From: an uncultured Planctomycetaceae bacterium
GTDB lineage: Bacteria; Planctomycetota; Planctomycetia; Pirellulales; JACPPG01
NCBI GenBank assembly: GCA_945957305.1
Contig: CAMFLN010000279.1
Location: forward strand, 1-5,558
DNA length: 5,558 nt
Reading direction: 5' to 3'
A model generated the notes under the pieces. It worked only from the letters and a program-made list of their open reading frames with translations. It was not told where the DNA came from and ran no database searches. Made by a program: the position numbers and the translations under genes. Below are positions 1-5,558 of this stretch, piece after piece; position 1 is the stretch's first letter, and every line of letters starts with the position of its first letter.

Positions 1-191
1 GAAGTATCTTCATCCCGCCGCGGACGGTTGCCTAGCCAGCTGTGCTTGAATCGCCTTCGGCAGCCCGCTAGGCTGGCAATCGCGCCAAAGTTATTTTTTC
101 CCAAAAGTCGTTTTCGCCGATCGGGTTGACCGCCCGTCAGCCTGACACGCTTGAATCCAAATTCACTCCACTCACGCCCCGGGTGTTAATT
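1..191. other. Left-edge region with no supported gene
   Basis: I see no supportable gene here. Frame 1 on the plus strand stays open from the edge to a TGA at 127-129, but the 42 codons read as an Arg/Ser-rich string with no recognisable motif. Frames 2 and 3 close at 46-48 and 33-35, so the tail of an upstream gene could lie in the first 50 bases, but it cannot be identified. An AT-rich patch around 90-113 breaks the GC-rich background and may be part of the thiolase leader. No convincing -35/-10 pair was found. A 7-bp inverted repeat (GCCTAGC at 30-36, GCTAGGC at 67-73) is too short and too widely spaced to call a terminator. Confidence 0.5.
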
Positions 192-1382
<1,191 letters not shown>

Positions 1383-1400
1383 AAGTGCAAAACTGATTTT

Positions 1401-1475
1401 GGGTGCCACGGCTGTCTGGTCCAGCCGTACGTGCGTCGGCAAAAACACTGCCAGGCAAGCTGGCAGTGGCAGCCC
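1401..1475. repeat. REP-like double-hairpin element
   Basis: A compact 75-base element begins 18 bases after the thiolase stop. It holds two hairpins in tandem. The first is ACGGCTG (1408-1414) with CAGCCGT (1422-1428), loop of 7. The second is CACTGCCAG (1446-1454) with CTGGCAGTG (1460-1468), a perfect 9-bp stem with loop GCAAG. The pair is bracketed by near-complementary outer arms, GGGTGCCAC (1401-1409) and GTGGCAGCCC (1466-1475, one extra base), which overlap the hairpin stems and give alternative folds. This architecture is what dispersed REP/BIME-type repeats look like. It could also end thiolase transcription, although no clean T-tract follows; the nearest is TTTT at 1488-1491. Copy number cannot be judged from one window. 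The rest of the 1383-1667 spacer shows only a weak GGCCG/CGGCC inverted repeat at 1580-1600. Confidence 0.6.
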
Positions 1476-1656
1476 GTCCGGATGGGGTTTTGAAACCTGC
1501 TTTAGCCTGAATTTGCGACCGCTCCGTGATTCAGCCCATGGATGCCAATACAGCTTGACATTGCCGCTAATTTTCTGCCGGCCGCGAAAGCAGCCCGGCC
1601 AGAGAAACAGGTTGCCAAGAAAGCGCTCGGTCGACTGCCGAAAGAGGCAACATAAA

Positions 1657-1661
1657 AGGGG
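1657..1661 (+). promoter_or_regulatory. Shine-Dalgarno site deciding a GTG start
   Basis: AGGGG, within AAAAGGGG, lies 6 bases before the GTG at 1668. It supports that GTG as the start of the SdpI-family gene. The first in-frame ATG is codon 28 and would remove the first membrane helix. Confidence 0.6.
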
Positions 1662-1667
1662 CCGGTC

Positions 1668-2330
1668 GTGACGTCGCGCGAACAAAAGTGGCTGGTCGTC
1701 GGGTTGGTCATCGTCGACTTCGTTATCGCCATAGGCTTCCAGCTCTCGATGCCCAGCAAGGTGCCGGCACATTGGAACTTTCGTGGCGATATCGACCGTT
1801 ACGGCTCGCCGTGGGAGATGACGCTCGTTCTAAGTTTCTGCTTGATGTGGATTCCGTTGCTGATGATGGCGCTCCCCGCGGTTGGTAGCGTCGGCACGTC
1901 GCTGGCACGTTCGAAGAATACCTATGGCCGCGTCATCGTTGCACTGACCATGGCCCTGGTCGCGATTCACGTGGCCGTAATGCTCAGCGCCAGTGAGAAG
2001 TCGCTCGCGCCGATTTCCGCCGTGCCCCTGGTGCTCGGCATGTTGTGGATCGTGATCGGAAACTGGCTGAGCAAGATTCGCCGCAACCCCGTGCTGGGCA
2101 TCCGCACTCCCTGGACGCTGCGCAACGACACCGTGTGGGAACGCACGCATCGCTGGGGTGGACGATTATTCGTTGTCGACGGTTTAGCCACGATCGCAGC
2201 AGCGTTGCTTCTGCCTCTGTGGGCCGCGTTTGTTGTGCTAGTCGGGGGACTGTTGTCGCTTTGCGTTTGGGCGTTTTGGTATTCGTGGTGGATCACGCCC
2301 GCAGCTGACGCCGAACAGCACTTTGCCTGA
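1668..2330 (+). CDS. SdpI-family integral membrane protein (DUF1648 + SdpI domains)
   Basis: A 220-residue inner-membrane protein with about six predicted helices (roughly 8-26, 51-70, 87-107, 115-134, 165-183, 185-207). The DUF1648 signature follows helix 1: VPAHWNFRGDIDRYGSPWE at residues 32-50. The SdpI signature follows helix 4: GNWLSKIRRNPVLGIRTPWT at 131-150, then NDTVWERTHRWGGRLFV at 153-169. In Bacillus subtilis, SdpI gives immunity to the toxin SdpC and sequesters the repressor SdpR. Here there is no SdpR-like ArsR-type regulator and no toxin gene nearby, so an immunity role should not be assumed; many bacteria carry stand-alone members of unknown role. The start is GTG, chosen from the Shine-Dalgarno site at 1657-1661 and because helix 1 begins at residue 8. 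The gene converges on the DUF1080 gene with 13 bases between stops. Confidence 0.88.
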   Translation: MTSREQKWLVVGLVIVDFVIAIGFQLSMPSKVPAHWNFRGDIDRYGSPWEMTLVLSFCLMWIPLLMMALPAVGSVGTSLARSKNTYGRVIVALTMALVAIHVAVMLSASEKSLAPISAVPLVLGMLWIVIGNWLSKIRRNPVLGIRTPWTLRNDTVWERTHRWGGRLFVVDGLATIAAALLLPLWAAFVVLVGGLLSLCVWAFWYSWWITPAADAEQHFA

Positions 2331-2343
2331 TCGCTCCGGACGT

Positions 2344-3054
2344 TTACGGCTTGAGCGTCAGCAGCTTGTCTTCGGGAAAGGTCGTCAGCTCGAGATTCTT
2401 GAAATGGATCTCTTGCGGCACCATGTTCGAGTGCAACTGCAGCCCGATCGGCCCTTCGTACATGGCATCGGCCTTGGGATCGCGCCAGTCGGCGACCAGA
2501 GTTCCGTTGGCGACCAGGCGGATGCGATTTCCCTGCGCCAGGATTTCCAAATCGTTCCAGTCGTGCTGCTTGCCGACTTTCTTGGCCGGCGCGCCATCGA
2601 CCGGCAAACCGCCACGGCCGAACAGATCGTAAAAGCCCCAGCCCGAGGGAAACATCACCAGGTGTCCGGCAAACGTGTACTTGTCGCCATGCTCTGGTGC
2701 GTTGCGCCCCCAAAGGGCGATGCCGGAGTGCATTTCCGACTCGACCAGTTTCACGGTGGCCAGCAGGCGGAAGTCGGTGAAGTCCTTGCGCTCGGTCAAC
2801 AGGTAGGTGCTGACCTTCACCGGCTCTTTGTTCTTGCCGACAATGACGCCATCGACCACGCTCCACAACTCGGGATGGCCGACCCAGCCGGTCAGATCCT
2901 TGCCATTGAAGAGCTTTATGGTTTCTCGCTTACCTTCTCGCGGCGGAACGACAGCGGCCGGTTCGTCCGCCCGCACAACATCGGGCACGGCCAGCACCGC
3001 CAACAAGAGCGCCAGCAGAATAAGAGACGATCGGCGACCGTGATTGAGCGTCAT
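2344..3054 (-). CDS. Secreted DUF1080 (3-keto-disaccharide hydrolase domain) protein
   Basis: A 236-residue exported protein made almost wholly of one DUF1080 domain, a concanavalin-like jelly-roll very abundant in planctomycetes and named for 3-keto-disaccharide hydrolase activity shown in some members. A signal peptide is clear: a positive start (MTLNHGRR), a hydrophobic core at 11-24, and a likely signal peptidase I site after VRA at 27-29. Domain hallmarks are IKLFNGKDLTGW (46-57), WSVVDGVIVG (64-73), SGIALWGR (110-117), KQHDWNDLEILAQGNRIRL (162-180), VANGTLVADW (181-190) and the closing GPIGLQLHS with IHFKNLEL (201-223). A glycan-processing role in the periplasm or at the cell surface is inference; the substrate is unknown. 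I chose ATG at 3054 because AGGAAG lies 7 bases upstream and the signal peptide begins there; a GTG at 3114 is in frame but adds 20 residues with no signal-peptide character. Confidence 0.9.
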   Translation of the reverse strand: MTLNHGRRSSLILLALLLAVLAVPDVVRADEPAAVVPPREGKRETIKLFNGKDLTGWVGHPELWSVVDGVIVGKNKEPVKVSTYLLTERKDFTDFRLLATVKLVESEMHSGIALWGRNAPEHGDKYTFAGHLVMFPSGWGFYDLFGRGGLPVDGAPAKKVGKQHDWNDLEILAQGNRIRLVANGTLVADWRDPKADAMYEGPIGLQLHSNMVPQEIHFKNLELTTFPEDKLLTLKP

Positions 3055-3061
3055 GGGAGTG

Positions 3062-3067
3062 CTTCCT
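3062..3067 (-). promoter_or_regulatory. Shine-Dalgarno site of the DUF1080 gene
   Basis: Read on the minus strand this is AGGAAG, 7 bases before the ATG at 3054. It decides that start over the upstream in-frame GTG at 3114. Four of its bases (AGGA) fall inside the downstream arm of the inverted repeat at 3064-3122. Confidence 0.65.
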
Positions 3068-3122
3068 GGGCGTGAGTGGGGCGAGACGCGCGACACAATA
3101 CAGGCGCCGCGCACGCCCAGGA
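3064..3122 (-). promoter_or_regulatory. Leader hairpin that would mask the DUF1080 ribosome site
   Basis: An 11-bp perfect inverted repeat, TCCTGGGCGTG (3064-3074) and CACGCCCAGGA (3112-3122), has 37 bases between the arms. A further CGCG (3089-3092) can pair with CGCG (3108-3111), stacking directly on the long stem and leaving a one-sided bulge at 3075-3088. In minus-strand RNA the downstream arm contains the AGGA of the Shine-Dalgarno site, so the fold would hide it. This would matter only if transcription begins upstream of 3122; I could not find a convincing promoter. A protein-binding site or a chance GC-rich repeat are the alternatives. Confidence 0.4.
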
Positions 3123-3159
3123 TACACGCGCCGAATGAGCCAGGCGAGGGAGTGGGCGC

Positions 3160-3193
3160 CTCGCGGCAGGGTATTTGAACCCCTGCTCGCGAG
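3160..3193 (-). terminator. Strong hairpin between the barrel and DUF1080 genes, candidate terminator
   Basis: CTCGCG (3160-3165) and GCAGGG (3166-3171) pair with CGCGAG (3188-3193) and CCCTGC (3181-3186). This gives a 12-bp GC-rich stem with a single bulged T at 3187 and a 9-base loop. It sits 82 bases past the stop of the barrel gene and over 100 bases before the DUF1080 start, so termination of the barrel transcript is the simplest reading. No T-tract follows on the minus strand; on the plus strand AATTTT follows after ACCCC, but no plus-strand gene is near. Read on the minus strand the loop is GTTCAAATA, which resembles a tRNA T-loop, but no tRNA can be built around it. Confidence 0.4.
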
Positions 3194-3274
3194 ACCCCAA
3201 TTTTCGCTTAGAAGGCCGGCTGTTCCTTGCCGGTGGCTTGCGGTGAGTACCGCTTTCTCCTGCCGCTGGCCCGC

Positions 3275-5167
3275 TTACTTCTGGCGGACCATGAAGACGT
3301 TGTTGTCCGCGACGCCAAACAGCGAGCGGAAGGGACCATTATGCGTGCCGCAGGCCGGCCGCGTCGGGTACCAAACGACGTTCATCGCCAGGCCCCAAGA
3401 TTCCTGCACCGCACCGCCGTTGTCCTTGCCCTGGTCGGGGATCAGGTAGTTGAACCCGCCGATCACGTCCCAGCGATTCGACATGTGCACGCGGTAGTCG
3501 GCCCCCAAGATGCCGGCCGAACCGTTGGTGAAACCGCCCCAGATGCGGCCCTGGTCACCATTTTCGAACGTCTTCCGATAGAAGAAGTTGTACATGTTCG
3601 CCGGCGAGAAGGTCAGCGACTTGCCGTTGATTACCAGCGTTTGGTCGTTGCCCGTAGCAAAAGCGCCCCAGAAGCCGAATTCATTGCCGCGCGGGAAGAT
3701 GTAGCTCAGCTCGCCGCGCACCTGTGCAAAGCGAGTGGTGGTGTAGAAGCGGTCATTGAGCCAATCGAAGACGGCACCGCCTTGAAAACCTTGGCCGCAA
3801 TTCGGGCGATGGTACAAGCCGGCGGTCAGGAAGTCCTGTTGCCGTGAATTGTTAAACGCGTTCGCAATGTTGCTGCCCGAGAGATTGCTCTGCACGAACT
3901 GGGCACCCACTTGGTAGCCGATTCCATATTCGTGCCACAGCGCACCGGCAAAGTTGACGGCTTCCTGGAAGCCGAAGTTGCCATTCTGTCCCTGGTCCAG
4001 TCCGCCCTTGAAGGCGTGTACGCCGGCAAACACTGACGACTCGTCCAGCCAGCGATGGTGGCAGCTGATGCCGCCGCAGCATTGTCCGCAATACTCGCAC
4101 GGTGTCAGGTAGAGCGGCCGGCCGAATTCGTCATACGTGTACGGCCCGCCCTCGTAGGGGCCATAACCATCGTCCATGAATCCGTCATCACCGTAGCCGT
4201 ATTCGCTCGGGTACATGTCCGAGTCACCGTCGACCACGTAGTCGCCGGGCATACCGCCCTGCATACTCGCGCCCCCGCGATCCTGATAAGTCACGTTTCC
4301 GCGCGAGGGGCTAGGCAGATGTTCGGCTTCGGGCTGCGCCGGGGGCAAATCGTATTCGCGGTTCATCGCCGCGGGACGATAAGTGGGGCGTCCCGCGATT
4401 CTCGGACCGCGGTCTTCAAGCAAGTCTCGCTTTGGCAATACCACGCTACCGGGCGCGCGGGTACTGCCCGGCTCATAGGCCGGAGCTTCGGACAATTGTG
4501 AGCGCTGAGCCTGCTCGCGCGAGGCCCGCCACTGATAGCCGGTCGGCTGCACGCGCTCGTCCCGGCGGCGCTGCGAGCGCTGCGCGGTGTATTCTTCGTG
4601 CAGCGAGTCGGCAGCAAGGCCGTGGCCATCGTGATCCGAGTGGACATCTTCGTGATAGGCGGCCCGCTCGCCGCCGTATGCGAGGGGTTGCGAGTGGGGA
4701 CGGCGAACTTCGCGCGGCTCACGTGCGGGCGCCGGTGCGCCGGGGCGAGCGATTCGCCCTTCGCTGTCGGCCGGACCCGCGTACTTATTGCTGGCACGCG
4801 TATCTCGGTTATTCGCGGAACGTGGAGGAGCAGGCGGAGCGGTGTAGTAACGTGCATCGCGCTGGTAATCGCCAGCGCGGCGTTCGACGTATTCGACGCG
4901 GTCGCTGTCGCTCGGCGTACGGCTCGACGAGCGACTCCCCGTGCGAGCCCGGTTGATGGTTTCGTAGCGCTGCGGCTCATCGCGGCCGCGGTCGGCCTCG
5001 TCCGGTCCGTCATAGCGCCAGTTGCCGGACTGCGTGGGGGCACGTTGATAGTCCGGCGCATCGTCGTAATGCCGCGATTGAGCCAGGCCGAGGTTCGTCC
5101 CGCCCAAAACCAACATTGCCGCGAAGGTCGTCCGCCGGGCCCAATTCATTCCGCACCGCTCGTTCAT
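3275..5167 (-). CDS. Secreted planctomycete protein: disordered N-terminal half, Cys cluster, beta-barrel-like C-terminal domain
   Basis: A 630-residue exported protein. A signal peptide with hydrophobic core at about 13-28 ends near GLAQS (cleavage after Ala29). Residues 30 to about 305 are low-complexity, rich in Arg, Asp, Ser, Pro and Tyr and probably disordered. An acidic Gly/Tyr/Asp stretch follows (about 309-345), then the cluster CEYCGQCCGGISCHH (357-371). From about 377 (SSVFAGVHAFKG) to 601 the chain alternates aromatic and Gly-rich strands, for example FGFWGAFATGND, RIWGGFTNGSAGILGADYRV and SWGLAMNVVWYP, as expected of an outer-membrane or surface barrel, with a tail ending FGVADNNVFMVRQK. 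I believe this matches a planctomycete family annotated as DUF6666, but I cannot confirm it; the function is unknown. I chose ATG 5167 because AGGTGA lies 5 bases upstream; TTG 5191 and ATG 5149 are in-frame alternatives. Confidence 0.85.
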   Translation of the reverse strand: MNERCGMNWARRTTFAAMLVLGGTNLGLAQSRHYDDAPDYQRAPTQSGNWRYDGPDEADRGRDEPQRYETINRARTGSRSSSRTPSDSDRVEYVERRAGDYQRDARYYTAPPAPPRSANNRDTRASNKYAGPADSEGRIARPGAPAPAREPREVRRPHSQPLAYGGERAAYHEDVHSDHDGHGLAADSLHEEYTAQRSQRRRDERVQPTGYQWRASREQAQRSQLSEAPAYEPGSTRAPGSVVLPKRDLLEDRGPRIAGRPTYRPAAMNREYDLPPAQPEAEHLPSPSRGNVTYQDRGGASMQGGMPGDYVVDGDSDMYPSEYGYGDDGFMDDGYGPYEGGPYTYDEFGRPLYLTPCEYCGQCCGGISCHHRWLDESSVFAGVHAFKGGLDQGQNGNFGFQEAVNFAGALWHEYGIGYQVGAQFVQSNLSGSNIANAFNNSRQQDFLTAGLYHRPNCGQGFQGGAVFDWLNDRFYTTTRFAQVRGELSYIFPRGNEFGFWGAFATGNDQTLVINGKSLTFSPANMYNFFYRKTFENGDQGRIWGGFTNGSAGILGADYRVHMSNRWDVIGGFNYLIPDQGKDNGGAVQESWGLAMNVVWYPTRPACGTHNGPFRSLFGVADNNVFMVRQK

Positions 5168-5172
5168 CTCGA

Positions 5173-5178
5173 TCACCT
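5173..5178 (-). promoter_or_regulatory. Shine-Dalgarno site of the barrel gene
   Basis: Read on the minus strand this is AGGTGA, 5 bases before the ATG at 5167. It favours that start over the TTG at 5191 and the ATG at 5149, whose upstream sequence is weaker. Confidence 0.6.
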
Positions 5179-5203
5179 GCAATGCTGTCAACTGCGAAGG
5201 CTA

Positions 5204-5217
5204 CCGTGCTAGCACGG
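5204..5217. promoter_or_regulatory. 14-bp perfect palindrome upstream of the barrel gene, possible operator
   Basis: CCGTGCTAGCACGG is fully self-complementary over 14 bases. It lies 37 to 50 bases upstream of the ATG at 5167, where an operator or leader hairpin (5-bp stem, CTAG loop) would act on that gene. No convincing -35/-10 pair was found beside it. AT-rich bases at 5270-5280 (TTAAAATCTTC on the plus strand) are the most promoter-like part of the spacer. Confidence 0.4.
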
Positions 5218-5299
5218 AGAACCCTGATTTCACAGCCCAACTATCGGACAGGCGAAAGCTAGAACTTCCGTTAAAATCTTCGCGACCGGAAAGATTTCG

Positions 5300-5377
5300 C
5301 CAGGATGCGCCTTTTGCCTTGCAGGAAAAGTCACGCGCCAGCATGCTCGCATTGCTTTCAATCCGCTGGCATCCTGG
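5300..5377. repeat. Nested inverted repeats in the barrel/PLP-enzyme spacer
   Basis: CCAGGATGC (5300-5308) and GCATCCTGG (5369-5377) form a perfect 9-bp outer pair. Inside are two smaller hairpins: CTTTT and CC (5311-5315, 5317-5318) with GG and AAAAG (5324-5330), one bulged G; and GCCAGC (5337-5342) with GCTGGC (5365-5370), which shares two bases with the outer arm. The outer arm also shares CCTGG (5373-5377) with the terminator-like hairpin next to it, so the two folds compete. This could be a small structured RNA or leader, a degenerate dispersed repeat, or coincidence in GC-rich DNA. Confidence 0.35.
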
Positions 5378-5399
5378 CTCGCACAACGTGCGAACCAGG
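5373..5399 (-). terminator. Hairpin directly after the PLP-enzyme stop, likely terminator
   Basis: On the minus strand CCTGG, TT and CGCAC pair with GTGCG, AG and CCAGG around a GTT loop. This is 12 consecutive pairs including one G-U wobble. It starts one base after the stop codon of the PLP enzyme, exactly where a transcription stop is expected. No T-run follows, so it is either a factor-dependent or non-canonical terminator, or an mRNA 3'-end stabiliser. Confidence 0.55.
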
Positions 5400-5400
5400 G

Positions 5401-5558
5401 TCAGTCCGGGAAGGCGGCGCGGAGCGCGAGATCGAGATCGTCGCGAAGATCCTCGCAGGCCTCGAGTCCCACGCTCAAACGGATCAGCCCGTCACTGATT
5501 CCAAACGCCTGCCGCGCCGCAGCGTTATAGCTGGCATGGGACATCGTGGCCGGCAACT
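5401..5558 (-). CDS. Trans-sulfuration family PLP enzyme, C-terminal fragment (cut by window edge)
   Basis: Only the last 51 residues are present; the rest lies beyond the right edge. The tail reads LPATMSHASY at its start, then FGISDGLIRLSVGLEACEDL, and ends LRAAFPD before a TGA at 5401-5403. This is the typical end of the Cys/Met-metabolism PLP family (cystathionine gamma-synthase, cystathionine beta- or gamma-lyase, O-acyl-homoserine sulfhydrylase). In that family the Arg of the LIRLSVGLE block binds the substrate carboxylate. These enzymes act in the cytoplasm on methionine and cysteine biosynthesis or breakdown. The lysine that binds PLP is off the window, and the tail alone cannot separate family members. 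The fragment is too short to rely on ORF length; recognition comes from the motif. A terminator-like hairpin follows the stop at once. Confidence 0.88.
   Translation of the reverse strand, partial: LPATMSHASYNAAARQAFGISDGLIRLSVGLEACEDLRDDLDLALRAAFPD

Noticed and set aside
126..191. TTG at 126 as the thiolase start
   Set aside because: The 22 extra residues do not resemble a thiolase N-terminus, and the ATG at 192 begins exactly at the family's conserved start.
1555..1583. TTGACA at 1555-1560 as a -35 box for the SdpI-family gene
   Set aside because: The bases 17 positions downstream (CCGGCC) do not resemble a -10 box; the nearest AT-rich patch, TAATTTT at 1568, is too close.
2332..2357. Bidirectional terminator between the convergent genes (CGCTC/GAGCG)
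   Set aside because: The stem is only 5 bp with a 16-base loop, extends into the DUF1080 coding end and has no T-tract.
1967..2866. 299-codon minus-strand open frame crossing the convergent gene pair
   Set aside because: It overlaps the well-supported SdpI-family and DUF1080 genes in other frames, and its product is Arg/Gln-rich without motifs.
2323..3075. 250-codon plus-strand open frame opposite the DUF1080 gene
   Set aside because: Antisense shadow. The minus strand has a signal peptide and DUF1080 motifs, while the plus translation has no recognisable feature.
3212..3239. Hairpin CCGGC (3216-3220)/GCCGG (3229-3233) as terminator of the barrel gene
   Set aside because: Only 5 solid base pairs and no T-run; the hairpin at 3160-3193 is much stronger.
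3130..3250. Possible tRNA on the minus strand, suggested by GTTCAAATA
   Set aside because: The canonical 53:61 pair is missing, the stem is too long for a T-arm, and no acceptor, D or anticodon arm can be found at the right distance.
4055..5212. Several plus-strand open frames opposite the barrel gene
   Set aside because: They are Arg/Ala/Val-rich shadows of a low-complexity GC-rich gene and lack ribosome sites or motifs.

Overview
The window looks like ordinary chromosome from a GC-rich planctomycete, most likely a Pirellulales-type member. This rests on a secreted DUF1080 protein, a cysteine-containing secreted barrel-like protein of a kind I associate with planctomycetes, an SdpI-family membrane protein, and generous spacers rich in inverted repeats. 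The assignment is made from protein character only; no rRNA or other marker is present.

Layout. Positions 1-191 hold no gene I can support. A complete thiolase (192-1382, +) is followed by a 285-base spacer carrying a compact double-hairpin repeat (1401-1475). Next comes a six-helix SdpI-family membrane protein (1668-2330, +). It converges, with only 13 bases between stops, on a secreted DUF1080 protein (2344-3054, -). Upstream of that lies a large secreted protein (3275-5167, -) with a long disordered N-terminal half, a cysteine cluster and a predicted beta-barrel C-terminal domain. The right edge cuts a cystathionine gamma-synthase-family PLP enzyme (5401-5558, -), of which only the last 51 residues are present.

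How the genes work together. There is no clear operon. The three minus-strand genes are separated by spacers of 220 and 233 bases that contain terminator-like hairpins, so they are probably transcribed separately. The functions (beta-oxidation thiolase, membrane protein, two exported proteins, sulfur amino-acid enzyme) do not form one pathway.

Nothing here amounts to a new defence, mobile or biosynthetic system. The most interesting signals are non-coding: an 11-bp perfect inverted repeat that would pair with the Shine-Dalgarno sequence of the DUF1080 gene, a 14-bp perfect palindrome just upstream of the barrel gene, a REP-like double hairpin after the thiolase gene, and a nest of inverted repeats between the PLP enzyme and the barrel gene.
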